DNA of 64,000 nt from NCBI RefSeq assembly GCF_000330885.1, contig NC_020059.1, positions 1,415,001-1,479,000 on the forward strand, in the 5' to 3' direction. Below, piece by piece: positions 1-9,019 of the stretch. This DNA is from Rhizobium tropici CIAT 899. GTDB taxonomy: Bacteria; Pseudomonadota; Alphaproteobacteria; Rhizobiales; Rhizobiaceae. The notes under the pieces were generated by a model. It worked only from the letters and a program-made list of their open reading frames with translations. It ran no database searches and had not been told where the DNA came from. How positions within the stretch are numbered: the first letter of the stretch is position 1; every line of letters begins with the position of its first letter. The translations under genes and the position numbers were made by a program.

Positions 1-1
1 C

Positions 2-463
2 GAATTCGATATTCCGATCGGCAAGAACGGCGACTGCTACGACCGTTACCTCATCCGCATGATCGAAATGCGCGAATCTGTCCGCATCATGAAGCAGTGC
101 GTCAATCGCCTGCTCGGCGATGCCAGGACCGGACCGGTTTCATCGCTCGATGGTAAGGTGGTTCCGCCGAAGCGCGGTGAGATGAAGCGCTCCATGGAAG
201 CGCTGATCCACCACTTCAAGCTTTACACCGAAGGCTATCACGTGCCGGCGGGCGAGGTTTATGCAGCCGTCGAAGCGCCGAAGGGCGAATTCGGCGTCTA
301 CCTCGTCTCGGACGGCTCCAACAAGCCTTATCGCTGCAAGATCCGTGCGCCGGGCTATGCGCATCTGCAGGCCATGGACTTCATGTGCCGCGGCCACCAG
401 CTCGCCGACGTCGCAGCCGTGCTCGGTTCGCTCGATATCGTCTTCGGTGAGGTGGATCGCTGA
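2..463 (+). CDS. nuoD: NADH-quinone oxidoreductase subunit D, C-terminal part
   Basis: This is the 3' end of nuoD, cut by the window edge; the open frame runs from base 2 to the TGA at 461-463. NuoD (49 kDa subunit) is part of the peripheral arm of complex I and helps form the quinone-binding pocket. The visible 153 residues begin with an [20 protein letters not shown] stretch and continue through [20 protein letters not shown] to an end near DIVFGEVDR, the usual C-terminus of the family. Its stop shares one base with the ATG of the next gene, so the two are likely translationally coupled. Confidence 0.97.
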   Translation, partial: EFDIPIGKNGDCYDRYLIRMIEMRESVRIMKQCVNRLLGDARTGPVSSLDGKVVPPKRGEMKRSMEALIHHFKLYTEGYHVPAGEVYAAVEAPKGEFGVYLVSDGSNKPYRCKIRAPGYAHLQAMDFMCRGHQLADVAAVLGSLDIVFGEVDR

Positions 464-780
464 TGCGGGTCTGGCAGGTGATAGTTCCGGCGCTTCTGGT
501 CGCTTGCGGTGCCTCGGCACAGCAGACCGGCAAGACGCCGAGCCTGCCGACCCTCAACATGCAGGGTTCGAATGCTACGAGCACGAATACTGCAAAAGGC
601 GGAAATGAGGGTACGTCGGGCGGAGATTCGACCGTTGCGGACCTTCTCTCCCGTGGCTACCAGATCAAGGCCGCCGTGCCGAACGGCGGTAAGTTCGTTG
701 TGTTTATGCAGAAAGACCAGTCGGCCTATGCCTGCGAATTCTCGTCTCTGACGAATACGCGGTGTGGGTCCTTAAACTGA
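463..780 (+). CDS. small exported protein in the nuo operon, function unknown
   Basis: A 105-residue protein between nuoD and nuoE; its ATG overlaps the nuoD stop by one base. The N-terminus is a short export signal ([19 protein letters not shown]). It could be cleaved after ASA at residue 19, or processed as a lipoprotein at Cys15, since LVAC resembles a lipobox. The middle is a low-complexity Gly/Ser/Thr/Asn stretch. The last 45 residues (DLLSRGYQIKAAVPNGGKFV onward) look like a small folded domain with two cysteines. I know of no complex I subunit with this sequence. Its position suggests co-expression with complex I; periplasmic location is inferred from the signal only. Confidence 0.8.
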   Translation: MRVWQVIVPALLVACGASAQQTGKTPSLPTLNMQGSNATSTNTAKGGNEGTSGGDSTVADLLSRGYQIKAAVPNGGKFVVFMQKDQSAYACEFSSLTNTRCGSLN

Positions 781-795
781 GATAAGGCGTGAAAG

Positions 796-1917
796 ATGTC
801 CGTTCGTCGACTAGCCGAAGATCAATTCCAGCCTGCCGCCTTCGCTTTCAATGCGGAGAATGCGGTCTGGGCTGAAAAGACGATCCAGAAATACCCGGAG
901 GGCCGCCAGCAGTCCGCGATCATCCCTCTGATGATGCGTGCGCAGGAGCAGGAAGGCTGGGTCACCAAGGCGGCCATCGAAACGATCGCCGACATGCTCG
1001 ACATGGCCTATATCCGCGCGCTCGAAGTCGCGACCTTCTATACGCAGTTCCAGCTGCACCCGGTTGGTACGCGCGCCCACGTCCAGGTTTGCGGCACGAC
1101 GCCCTGCATGCTGCGCGGCGCCGGGGGGCTGATCAAGGTCTGCAAGAGCCGGATCAACGATCACGCTTTCGAGCGCAATGCCGATGGCACTCTCTCCTGG
1201 GAAGAGGTCGAATGTCAGGGCGCCTGCGTCAACGCACCGATGGTGGTGATCGGCAAGGATACCTATGAGGATCTGACGCCGACGCGCCTGGAAGAGATCA
1301 TCGATGCATTCGCCGCAGGCAAGGGTCATGAGATTCAGACCGGCCCACAGATCGATCGCGTTTTCTCCGCTCCGGAAGGCGGTTTGACGTCGCTCCTGTC
1401 GGACGAGGCTAAGGCAAAGAGCACGGCGAGCAAGGTGGCCAAGGCTACTGCTGATACCGTATCGATCCCGCCGTCCGAAGCCGCCCGTGCCAAGAGCACG
1501 GACGCGGAAACCAATAAGAGCCTGAAGACGCCGGTAACGGCGCCGAAGGAGGCAGCCAAGAACGCCAAGGCAGCCGAAACGCAGCCGCTTTCTGGGACTG
1601 CGGCTGCCGAGCCTGTCGCCGGAAAGCCGTCGCTCGACGACAAGAATCGCCCCGCCGGTATCGAAAGACCCGCGCAGCCGGACAATCTGCAGCTCATTTC
1701 AGGCGTTGGCCCGAAGATCGAAGGGACCTTGCATGAGCTTGGCATCTTTACCTTCGCGCAGATTGCCAGCTGGCACGAAGCCGAGCGCCATTGGGTCGAC
1801 GGCTATCTGAATTTCAAGGGCCGGATCGATCGTGATGACTGGGTCAAGCAGGCTGAGGCACTCGCTAAGGGTGGCGAAGCGGAATATATCAAGGTCTTCG
1901 GCAAGAAGCCGCGGTAA
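796..1917 (+). CDS. nuoE: NADH-quinone oxidoreductase subunit E with C-terminal helix-hairpin-helix extension
   Basis: NuoE (24 kDa subunit) carries the [2Fe-2S] cluster N1a beside the NADH/FMN site of NuoF. The thioredoxin-like [2Fe-2S] domain occupies about residues 20-180, and the four cluster ligands are visible: Cys99 and Cys104 (CGTTPC), Cys140 and Cys144 (CQGAC). At 373 residues it is much longer than the roughly 166 of E. coli NuoE. The extra part is an Ala/Lys/Pro-rich linker (about 200-295) followed by a helix-hairpin-helix-like domain from LISGVGPKIEGTL to the C-terminus. That domain closely resembles the end of the protein at 3242-4000. The gene sits 15 bases after the preceding gene and 10 before nuoF. 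Confidence 0.97.
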   Translation: MSVRRLAEDQFQPAAFAFNAENAVWAEKTIQKYPEGRQQSAIIPLMMRAQEQEGWVTKAAIETIADMLDMAYIRALEVATFYTQFQLHPVGTRAHVQVCGTTPCMLRGAGGLIKVCKSRINDHAFERNADGTLSWEEVECQGACVNAPMVVIGKDTYEDLTPTRLEEIIDAFAAGKGHEIQTGPQIDRVFSAPEGGLTSLLSDEAKAKSTASKVAKATADTVSIPPSEAARAKSTDAETNKSLKTPVTAPKEAAKNAKAAETQPLSGTAAAEPVAGKPSLDDKNRPAGIERPAQPDNLQLISGVGPKIEGTLHELGIFTFAQIASWHEAERHWVDGYLNFKGRIDRDDWVKQAEALAKGGEAEYIKVFGKKPR

Positions 1918-1927
1918 GAGGTGAAGC

Positions 1928-3232
1928 ATGTTACAGGATCAGGATCGCATCTTTACCAATATCTACGGCCTCAAGGATAAATCCCTGAAGGGCGCGATGT
2001 CGCGCGGCCATTGGGACGGCACGAAGCAAATCCTCGAAAAGGGCCGTGACTGGATCATCAACGAGATGAAGGCTTCCGGCCTTCGCGGTCGCGGCGGCGC
2101 AGGCTTCCCGACCGGCCTCAAGTGGTCCTTCATGCCGAAGGAAAGTGACGGCCGTCCGCATTATCTCGTCGTCAATGCCGACGAGTCGGAACCCGGCACC
2201 TGCAAGGACCGCGACATCATGCGCCACGATCCGCATACGCTGATCGAAGGCTGCGTCATCGCCGGTTTCGCCATGGGCGCGAATACCGCTTACATCTACG
2301 TCCGCGGCGAGTACATGCGCGAGCGTGAGGCACTGCAGGCTGCGATCGATGAGTGCTATGATGCCGGATTGCTGGGCAAAAACAACAAGCTCGGCTGGGA
2401 TTTTGATGTTTTCGTTCATCACGGCGCCGGCGCTTACATCTGTGGCGAGGAAACCGCTCTGCTCGAAAGCCTGGAAGGCAAGAAGGGTCAGCCGCGCCTG
2501 AAGCCGCCGTTCCCGGCCAATATGGGTCTCTATGGTTGCCCGACGACGGTCAACAATGTCGAGTCGATCGCCGTTGCCCCGACGATCCTGCGCCGCGGCG
2601 CCGGCTGGTTCTCCTCCTTCGGCCGTCCGAACAATGTCGGCACGAAGCTGTTCATGCTCTCCGGTCACGTCAACCGTCCCTGCACGGTCGAGGAGACGAT
2701 GGGCATCACCTTCCGTGAGCTCGTCGACAAGCACGCCGGCGGCGTTCGCGGCGGCTGGGATAACCTGCTCGCCGTCATTCCCGGCGGCGCATCGTGCCCG
2801 GTCGTTCCGGCTGCTGACATCATCGACTGCCCGATGGATTTCGACGGCTTGCGCGAAGTCAAGTCGTCCTTCGGCACGGCTGCGGCGATCGTCATGGACA
2901 AGTCGACGGACATCATCAAGGCGATTGCCCGCATCTCGGCCTTCTTCAAGCATGAGAGCTGCGGCCAGTGTACGCCGTGCCGCGAAGGCACGGGCTGGAT
3001 GTGGCGCGTTCTTGAGCGTATGGCTCGTGGCAACGCCCAGAAGCGCGAGATCGACATGCTGTTCCAGGTGACGAAGCAGATCGAAGGTCATACCATCTGT
3101 GCGCTCGGTGACGCTGCCGCATGGCCGGTTCAGGGCCTGATCCGCAATTTCCGTCCCGAGATCGAAAAGCGCATCGACCAGTACACTGCCAACGCGACGA
3201 GCCACGGCGCGGTTCTGGAAGCAGCCGAGTAA
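1928..3232 (+). CDS. nuoF: NADH-quinone oxidoreductase subunit F (NADH- and FMN-binding)
   Basis: NuoF (51 kDa subunit) binds NADH and FMN and passes electrons to the [4Fe-4S] cluster N3. The glycine-rich FMN/NADH segment [18 protein letters not shown] lies at residues 51-68. The N3 ligands are Cys345, Cys348 and Cys351 (CGQCTPC) and Cys391 (HTICALGDA). The length of 434 residues is normal for the family. It follows nuoE by 10 bases and is followed 9 bases later by the helix-hairpin-helix protein, all in one operon. Confidence 0.98.
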   Translation: MLQDQDRIFTNIYGLKDKSLKGAMSRGHWDGTKQILEKGRDWIINEMKASGLRGRGGAGFPTGLKWSFMPKESDGRPHYLVVNADESEPGTCKDRDIMRHDPHTLIEGCVIAGFAMGANTAYIYVRGEYMREREALQAAIDECYDAGLLGKNNKLGWDFDVFVHHGAGAYICGEETALLESLEGKKGQPRLKPPFPANMGLYGCPTTVNNVESIAVAPTILRRGAGWFSSFGRPNNVGTKLFMLSGHVNRPCTVEETMGITFRELVDKHAGGVRGGWDNLLAVIPGGASCPVVPAADIIDCPMDFDGLREVKSSFGTAAAIVMDKSTDIIKAIARISAFFKHESCGQCTPCREGTGWMWRVLERMARGNAQKREIDMLFQVTKQIEGHTICALGDAAAWPVQGLIRNFRPEIEKRIDQYTANATSHGAVLEAAE

Positions 3233-3241
3233 GGATCGAAG

Positions 3242-4000
3242 ATGGCGAAGACCAACGATATCAGGCAGGAGAGCGGAGCGGCCGGTAATACATCGGCCGA
3301 TCTTGGCCGCGCTGCTGCCGATATGTTTGGGAACGCGCCGATCATGCCGATCCATCCGCTGATGGCCCATCCGGCCGCAGCCATTGCGGCGGTCACCGCA
3401 ATCGGTTTCGGCTTTACCTCGCAACTGGCCGGCGCGTTTTTGGGCGCTTTCCAGGGCGCGGTCGAAGCAACCACCCGGTTGGCCGATGCCCTTGAAGACG
3501 AAAAACATCCGGCTGAGGTCGCTGCGAAGCCGGCGGGCGTGGACGCTGGGGCAGGGGACGCCAAACCTGTAAAGCCCGAGGCTGCAGCCAAGGAGGCTGC
3601 GGTCAAGCCTGTTGCACCGAAACCGGTTGCTGCGAAGCAGAAGCCGGCTGCCGTGAAGAAAGCCGAGCCGAAGCCCGCGGTTGTTGCACCGAAGGCGGTC
3701 ACGGCTCCTGCAAAGAAAACGGCGAAGGTTGAAGCCGCTGTGCCGGTCGCCGTAAAGCCGGTTCCCGCGCGTGGCCGCAAGGCAGCCGAGAAGGCTGACG
3801 ACCTGAAGCGGATTTCCGGCGTCGGTCCGAAGCTGGAGCAGGTGCTGAACGGACGTGGCATCAAGCGCTTCGCCGATATCGCCGCCTGGAGCGATGCGGA
3901 TATCGAGCGGATCGATGGCGAGCTCGGTTTCGAAGGTCGCATCCGGCGCGATGACTGGGTTGGCCAAGCGAAGGAGCTGCTGCCGAAGGGCCGGAGTTAA
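3242..4000 (+). CDS. helix-hairpin-helix protein encoded between nuoF and nuoG
   Basis: A 252-residue protein in the middle of the nuo operon. The N-terminal third holds a hydrophobic, Ala/Gly-rich segment (about residues 38-75, MAHPAAAIAAVTAIGFGF onward) that may be membrane-associated. A long Ala/Lys/Pro-rich linker follows (about 85-180). The C-terminal 70 residues carry a helix-hairpin-helix-like domain beginning at LKRISGVGPKLEQVL and ending with RRDDWVGQAKELLP. This is a clear paralogue of the C-terminal extension of NuoE in the same operon. Such proteins are usually named only by neighbourhood; I cannot assign a reaction. A role in complex I assembly or stability is inferred from operon position. 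Confidence 0.85.
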   Translation: MAKTNDIRQESGAAGNTSADLGRAAADMFGNAPIMPIHPLMAHPAAAIAAVTAIGFGFTSQLAGAFLGAFQGAVEATTRLADALEDEKHPAEVAAKPAGVDAGAGDAKPVKPEAAAKEAAVKPVAPKPVAAKQKPAAVKKAEPKPAVVAPKAVTAPAKKTAKVEAAVPVAVKPVPARGRKAAEKADDLKRISGVGPKLEQVLNGRGIKRFADIAAWSDADIERIDGELGFEGRIRRDDWVGQAKELLPKGRS

Positions 4001-4238
4001 GGTTTTCCTCGGCTGGATCGCGGCCGGGGAGGGTGAATGAAGGCGATGGAGACGATGTGGGTGCCCCACGTGGCTCGATCGCAAAGCTGGTCTTGCGGGG
4101 ACAAGGCTTGGCAAAGCTTATTGTGAGCGAACCGGTGCCATCAGGCGTTTGAGCCGCCCCGATGGCAATCCGGCTTGCGATCATGAAATTGTCTGCGGCC
4201 AGGTTGGGCTGGAGACGTGACATAGGACTGAGTGGACG

Positions 4239-6320
4239 ATGGCTAAACTGAAGATTGACGGTAAAGAGATCGAAGTTCCGGATCACTACACGCTTATCCA
4301 GGCGTGCGAGGAAGCCGGCGCCGAAGTCCCGCGCTTCTGCTTCCATGAACGACTGTCGGTGGCCGGCAATTGCCGCATGTGCCTCGTCGAGGTGAAGGGT
4401 GGCCCGCCGAAGCCGCAGGCATCCTGCGCCATGGGCGTTCGCGATATCCGCGGCGGCCCGAACGGCGAGCTTCCGGAAGTCTTCACCAACACGCCGATGG
4501 TCAAGAAGGCCCGCGAAGGCGTGATGGAATTCCTTCTGATCAACCACCCGCTGGATTGCCCGATCTGCGATCAGGGCGGCGAATGCGACCTGCAGGACCA
4601 GGCCATGGCCTTCGGCATCGACAGTTCGCGCTATCAGGAAGACAAGCGCGCCGTCGAGGACAAGTATATCGGCCCGCTCGTCAAGACCGTGATGAACCGC
4701 TGCATCCACTGCACGCGCTGCGTCCGCTTCACGACGGAAGTTGCCGGCATTTCCGAACTCGGCCTCATCGGCCGCGGCGAGGATGCCGAGATCACCACCT
4801 ATCTCGAGCAGGCGATGACCTCCGAGCTGCAGGGCAACGTCGTCGACCTTTGCCCGGTCGGCGCGCTGACCTCCAAGCCCTTCGCCTTCACGGCTCGTCC
4901 GTGGGAATTGAATAAGACCGAATCGATCGACGTCATGGACGCTCTCGGCTCGGCAATCCGCGTCGATACGCGCGGCCGCGAAGTCATGCGCGTGCTGCCC
5001 CGTGTCAATGAGCAGATCAACGAAGAGTGGATCTCCGACAAGACTCGCTTCATCTGGGACGGCCTGAAGACTCAGCGCCTGGACAAGCCCTATGTCCGCA
5101 AGGACGGCCGTCTGCAGCCGGCAAGCTGGAGCGACGCTTTCGCTGCTATCAAGTCGGCCGTTTCCGCCACCAGCGGCGACAAGATCGGCGCGATTGCCGG
5201 CGATCTCGCCTCGGTCGAGGAAATGTACGCCCTTGGCGAGCTGCTGAAGTCGCTCGGATCGGAAAATCTCGACTGTCGCCAGGACGGGACGGCGCTTGAT
5301 CCGTCGCTCGGCCGCGCAAGCTACATCTTCAACCCGAGCATCCAAGGCATTGAAGCCGCTGATGCGCTGCTGATCGTCGGTGCCAATCCGCGCTTCGAGG
5401 CTGCCGTCATGAACTCGCGCATCCGCAAGCGCTGGCGCCGCGGCAAGTTCCCGATCGGCGTGATCGGCGAGGCTGCAGATCTTCGCTACTCCTATGATTA
5501 TCTCGGCGCTGGGCCGGACACGCTGGCCGATCTCGTCAGCGGCTCGCACAGCTTCGCCGACGTGCTGAAGAATGCTCAGAAGCCGATGATCATCATCGGC
5601 CAGGGCGCCCTGATCCGCGAAGACGGTGCCGAGGTTCTGGCAAATGCCGCCAAGCTCGCTGCCGCCGTCGGCGTCGTCAAGGAAGACTGGAATGGCTTTG
5701 CCGTGCTGCACACCGCAGCTGCGCGTGTCGGCGGTCTTGATCTCGGCTTCGTGCCGGGCGCAAAGGGCGTTAATGCCGCTACCATGCTGTCCTCGATGGA
5801 CGTCCTCTTCCTGCTGGGCGCCGATGAGCTCGATTTCAGCCGCAAGGGCGCGAAGTTCACAGTCTATATCGGCTCGCATGGCGATAACGGCGCTCAGAAC
5901 GCTGATGTCATCCTTCCAGCTGCAGCTTACACCGAAAAGTCTGGCACCTGGGTCAACACGGAAGGCCGCGTCCAGATGGGCAACCGCGCCGGTTTCGCGC
6001 CGGGCGACGCCCGCGAGGACTGGGCGATCATCCGTGCCCTTTCCGACGTGCTCGGCAAGAAGCTTCCCTTTGATTCGCTGAGAGAATTGCGCGCCAAGCT
6101 CTATGCAGCCTTCCCGCATTTCTCCGGTATCGACGAGATTGCTGAAGGCGATAGCGCCCAAATTGCCGCACTTGCGAAAAAAGCCGGCGCAATGGGCAAA
6201 TCGGCATTTGCTTCGCCGATCAAAGACTTCTATTTGACGAACCCGATAACGCGCGCATCGGCTGTCATGGCCGAGTGCTCGGCATTGGCCCGCAACAATT
6301 TCCGCGTTGCGGCAGAGTAA
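4239..6320 (+). CDS. nuoG: NADH-quinone oxidoreductase subunit G (75 kDa Fe-S subunit)
   Basis: NuoG conducts electrons along the peripheral arm of complex I. The ferredoxin-like N-terminus binds a [2Fe-2S] cluster through Cys34, Cys45, Cys48 and Cys63. Next come the His/Cys cluster ligands His103, Cys107, Cys110 and Cys116, then a [4Fe-4S] set at Cys155, Cys158, Cys161 and Cys205. The remaining two thirds is the molybdopterin-oxidoreductase-like fold, which has no cofactor in this family. At 693 residues it matches the compact alphaproteobacterial and mitochondrial form rather than the roughly 900-residue E. coli one. The 238 bases before it hold no gene I can support; nuoH follows after 12 bases. 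Confidence 0.98.
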   Translation: MAKLKIDGKEIEVPDHYTLIQACEEAGAEVPRFCFHERLSVAGNCRMCLVEVKGGPPKPQASCAMGVRDIRGGPNGELPEVFTNTPMVKKAREGVMEFLLINHPLDCPICDQGGECDLQDQAMAFGIDSSRYQEDKRAVEDKYIGPLVKTVMNRCIHCTRCVRFTTEVAGISELGLIGRGEDAEITTYLEQAMTSELQGNVVDLCPVGALTSKPFAFTARPWELNKTESIDVMDALGSAIRVDTRGREVMRVLPRVNEQINEEWISDKTRFIWDGLKTQRLDKPYVRKDGRLQPASWSDAFAAIKSAVSATSGDKIGAIAGDLASVEEMYALGELLKSLGSENLDCRQDGTALDPSLGRASYIFNPSIQGIEAADALLIVGANPRFEAAVMNSRIRKRWRRGKFPIGVIGEAADLRYSYDYLGAGPDTLADLVSGSHSFADVLKNAQKPMIIIGQGALIREDGAEVLANAAKLAAAVGVVKEDWNGFAVLHTAAARVGGLDLGFVPGAKGVNAATMLSSMDVLFLLGADELDFSRKGAKFTVYIGSHGDNGAQNADVILPAAAYTEKSGTWVNTEGRVQMGNRAGFAPGDAREDWAIIRALSDVLGKKLPFDSLRELRAKLYAAFPHFSGIDEIAEGDSAQIAALAKKAGAMGKSAFASPIKDFYLTNPITRASAVMAECSALARNNFRVAAE

Positions 6321-6332
6321 GGGCAGAGGACT

Positions 6333-7376
6333 ATGGATTCATTCGTTTCGACCTATCTCTGGCCGGCGCTGATCATGATCGGCCAGTCCCTGCTGCTCTT
6401 GGTCTGCCTGCTGGTTTTCATCGCCTACATTCTGCTTGCCGACCGTAAGATCTGGGCTGCCGTGCAGCTGCGCCGCGGCCCGAACGTCGTCGGTCCCTTC
6501 GGCCTGTTCCAGTCCTTTGCCGACTTGCTGAAGTTCATGTTCAAGGAGCCGATCATCCCGGCCGGCGCCAACAAGACCGTGTTCCTGCTGGCTCCGCTGG
6601 TTTCGGTGGTGCTGGCGCTGTCGACTTGGGCCGTCGTGCCTGTCGCGCAGAACTGGGTCGTCGCCGATATCAATGTCGGCATCCTCTACATTCTGGCGAT
6701 CTCATCGCTGGAAGTTTACGGCATCATCATGGGCGGTTGGGCTTCGAACTCGAAGTATCCGTTCCTCGGCGCGCTCCGCTCGGCGGCGCAGATGGTGTCC
6801 TACGAAGTCTCGATCGGCCTCGTCATCGTCACCGTGCTGCTCTGCGTCGGTTCGCTGAACCTGACGGATATCGTGCTCTCGCAGCAGACAGGCCTCGGTA
6901 CCAAGCTCGGCCTGCCGGCCTCGTTCCTCGACTGGCACTGGCTGTCGCTGTTCCCGATGTTCATCGTGTTCTTCATTTCGGCGCTGGCTGAAACGAACCG
7001 TCCGCCGTTCGACCTTCCGGAAGCGGAATCGGAGCTGGTTGCTGGCTTCATGGTCGAATACGGTTCTTCGCCCTACATGATGTTCATGCTCGGCGAATAT
7101 GCCGCCGTCGTCCTCATGTGCTCGCTGACCACGATCCTGTTCCTCGGCGGCTGGCTGCCTCCGGTCGATATCTGGATCCTGAACTGGGTTCCGGGCATCA
7201 TCTGGTTCCTGCTGAAGTCGTGCTTTGTATTCTTCATGTTCGCGATGGTGAAGGCATTCGTGCCGCGCTACCGCTACGACCAGCTCATGCGCCTTGGCTG
7301 GAAGGTTTTCCTGCCGCTGTCGCTCGCCATGGTCGTTATCGTTGCATTCGTGCTGAAGCTGACGGGATGGGCATGA
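6333..7376 (+). CDS. nuoH: NADH-quinone oxidoreductase subunit H
   Basis: NuoH (ND1 type) is the membrane subunit that joins the peripheral arm to the membrane arm and lines the quinone channel. The 347-residue product has about eight hydrophobic segments. The family signatures [18 protein letters not shown] and [20 protein letters not shown] are present, the latter being the charged loop facing the quinone site. Length is normal. It lies 12 bases after nuoG and 40 bases before nuoI. Confidence 0.98.
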   Translation: MDSFVSTYLWPALIMIGQSLLLLVCLLVFIAYILLADRKIWAAVQLRRGPNVVGPFGLFQSFADLLKFMFKEPIIPAGANKTVFLLAPLVSVVLALSTWAVVPVAQNWVVADINVGILYILAISSLEVYGIIMGGWASNSKYPFLGALRSAAQMVSYEVSIGLVIVTVLLCVGSLNLTDIVLSQQTGLGTKLGLPASFLDWHWLSLFPMFIVFFISALAETNRPPFDLPEAESELVAGFMVEYGSSPYMMFMLGEYAAVVLMCSLTTILFLGGWLPPVDIWILNWVPGIIWFLLKSCFVFFMFAMVKAFVPRYRYDQLMRLGWKVFLPLSLAMVVIVAFVLKLTGWA

Positions 7377-7416
7377 TGATGTCGATTCTCGCTTCAAGCA
7401 GATTTGGAGGTTGAAG

Positions 7417-7908
7417 ATGGCCGGAATTTCCAACGCTGTCGGCTCGCTGTTCCTCAAGGAATTTGTCGGCGCATTCTTTTTGTCGATGCGTTACTTCTTC
7501 AAGCAGAAGGCAACGATCAATTACCCCTTCGAAAAGGGGCCGGTCAGCCCGCGCTTCCGCGGCGAACATGCGCTGCGCCGCTATCCCAACGGCGAAGAGC
7601 GTTGCATCGCCTGCAAGCTCTGCGAGGCCATCTGTCCTGCCCAGGCCATCACCATCGAGGCCGGGCCGCGCCGCAACGACGGCACCCGCCGCACGGTGCG
7701 TTACGACATCGACATGGTGAAGTGCATCTATTGCGGCTTCTGCCAGGAAGCTTGCCCGGTCGACGCGATCGTCGAAGGGCCGAACTTCGAATTCGCCACC
7801 GAGACCCGCGAAGAGCTCTACTTCGACAAGGCGCGGCTTTTGGACAATGGCGACCGCTGGGAACGCGAAATCGCGCAGAATATCGCGATCGATTCGCCGT
7901 ACCGCTGA
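7417..7908 (+). CDS. nuoI: NADH-quinone oxidoreductase subunit I (2x[4Fe-4S])
   Basis: NuoI (TYKY type) holds the two [4Fe-4S] clusters N6a and N6b that lead electrons to N2. Both ferredoxin motifs are intact: Cys63, Cys66, Cys69 and Cys73 ([12 protein letters not shown]), then Cys103, Cys106, Cys109 and Cys113 ([12 protein letters not shown]). The ATG at 7417 is chosen over an in-frame TTG at 7411 because GGAGG at 7406-7410 lies six bases upstream of the ATG. This gives 163 residues. A 149-base structured spacer separates it from nuoJ. Confidence 0.97.
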   Translation: MAGISNAVGSLFLKEFVGAFFLSMRYFFKQKATINYPFEKGPVSPRFRGEHALRRYPNGEERCIACKLCEAICPAQAITIEAGPRRNDGTRRTVRYDIDMVKCIYCGFCQEACPVDAIVEGPNFEFATETREELYFDKARLLDNGDRWEREIAQNIAIDSPYR

Positions 7909-8057
7909 GCGGAGTTTTGAATATGCCGTGACGGGCGGCCAAGCGTCGCCGTCGCGGTTGAAACTAGACCGGAGCTTTGTCGGACCTGTCGTCCGGCCGA
8001 GCTCCATCGGGCAGGGAAACTCCCGGCTGCCCGGGGGAAGACGAAAAAGGCACCAAC
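7909..8057 (+). other. 149-base spacer with dyad symmetries between nuoI and nuoJ
   Basis: No gene is evident here. The spacer holds several GC-rich inverted repeats, for example GACGGGCGGCC against GTCGCCGTC near 7931-7954 and GGGCAG against CTGCCC near 8010-8033. Since all flanking nuo genes are separated by 50 bases or fewer apart from the nuoF-nuoG region, this may be an RNA stabilising or processing element inside the polycistronic mRNA. That is an inference from symmetry only. Confidence 0.4.
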
Positions 8058-8672
8058 ATGGGTCTGCAGGCTCTTTTTTTCTATATCTTCGCCTTTGTCG
8101 CTGTGGCGTCGGCGTTCATGGTTATCTCGGCGCGGAATCCGGTCCATTCGGTCCTGTTCCTCATCCTGGTTTTCTTCAACGCGGCCGGCCTCTTCCTGCT
8201 GATGGGGGCTGAATTCCTGGCGATGATCCTGCTGGTCGTTTATGTCGGCGCCGTGGCGGTCCTCTTCCTCTTCGTCGTCATGATGCTGGATATCGATTTC
8301 TCCGAGCTCAGGGCCGGCATTCTGGAATATGCCCCGATCGGCGCTTTGATCGGCGTCATCCTTGCGGCCGAGCTGATCGTCGTTATCGGCGGCAGCGTGA
8401 TTTCACCGACCATTGCCAAGACCGTCGCCATGCCGATCCCGGCCTTGACGCAGCGGACGAACACCGCCGCACTCGGCGACGTGCTCTATACCAACTACGT
8501 TTATTTCTTCGAGATCGCCGGCCTCGTTCTGCTGGTCGCGATGATCGGCGCAATCGTGCTGACGCTGAAGCATCGCACGCACATCAAGCGCCAGAACATT
8601 TCCCAACAGGTCGCCCGCACGCCCGCGACCGCCGTCGAGGTGGTCAAGGTCAAGCCGGGGCAGGGCGTCTGA
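8058..8672 (+). CDS. nuoJ: NADH-quinone oxidoreductase subunit J
   Basis: NuoJ (ND6 type) is a five-helix subunit of the complex I membrane arm. The product from ATG 8058 has 204 residues with five hydrophobic segments, including [20 protein letters not shown], whose glycine and tyrosine form the family's conserved bulged third helix. An in-frame upstream start at 7977 would add a hydrophilic segment unlike the family, so the ATG preceded by AAGG at 8047-8050 is preferred. The C-terminus is a short cytoplasmic basic tail. nuoK follows after 31 bases. Confidence 0.97.
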   Translation: MGLQALFFYIFAFVAVASAFMVISARNPVHSVLFLILVFFNAAGLFLLMGAEFLAMILLVVYVGAVAVLFLFVVMMLDIDFSELRAGILEYAPIGALIGVILAAELIVVIGGSVISPTIAKTVAMPIPALTQRTNTAALGDVLYTNYVYFFEIAGLVLLVAMIGAIVLTLKHRTHIKRQNISQQVARTPATAVEVVKVKPGQGV

Positions 8673-8703
8673 GGCGAGGCACGAGGGTCAAAGGAACAAC
8701 AAC

Positions 8704-9012
8704 ATGGTCATCGGACTTTCCCATTACCTCACGGTCAGCGCCATCCTCTTCGTGCTCGGCGTCTTCGGTATCTTTCTGAACCGCAAGAACGTCATCATCA
8801 TCCTGATGTCGGTCGAGCTCATATTGCTCGCCGTCAACATCAACATGGTCGCCTTCTCGTCGTTCCTCAACGACATCGTCGGCCAGGTTTTCGCTCTATT
8901 CATTTTGACCGTCGCCGCGGCTGAAGCCGCGATCGGTCTTGCAATTCTCGTCGTCTTCTATCGTAACCGCGGCTCCATCGCGGTCGAAGACGTCAACGTG
9001 ATGAAGGGCTGA
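8704..9012 (+). CDS. nuoK: NADH-quinone oxidoreductase subunit K
   Basis: NuoK (ND4L type) is a three-helix membrane subunit in the proton path of complex I. The 102-residue product has three hydrophobic segments and the two conserved intramembrane glutamates, Glu38 (LMSVELILL) and Glu74 (VAAAEAAIG), corresponding to E. coli Glu36 and Glu72. Length is typical. It ends 7 bases before nuoL. Confidence 0.98.
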   Translation: MVIGLSHYLTVSAILFVLGVFGIFLNRKNVIIILMSVELILLAVNINMVAFSSFLNDIVGQVFALFILTVAAAEAAIGLAILVVFYRNRGSIAVEDVNVMKG

Positions 9013-9019
9013 TAAAGCT

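Noticed and set aside
1931..4114. 727-residue open frame on the minus strand
   Set aside because: It lies antisense to nuoF and the helix-hairpin-helix gene, is Arg/His/Leu-rich with no domain, and results from GC-rich codon use of the real genes.
4001..4238. Possible 29-residue or 39-residue small gene before nuoG
   Set aside because: Neither start has a properly spaced ribosome-binding site and the peptides show no hydrophobic or domain pattern.
3861..6161. 766-residue open frame on the minus strand
   Set aside because: Antisense to nuoG, without ribosome-binding site or recognisable motif.
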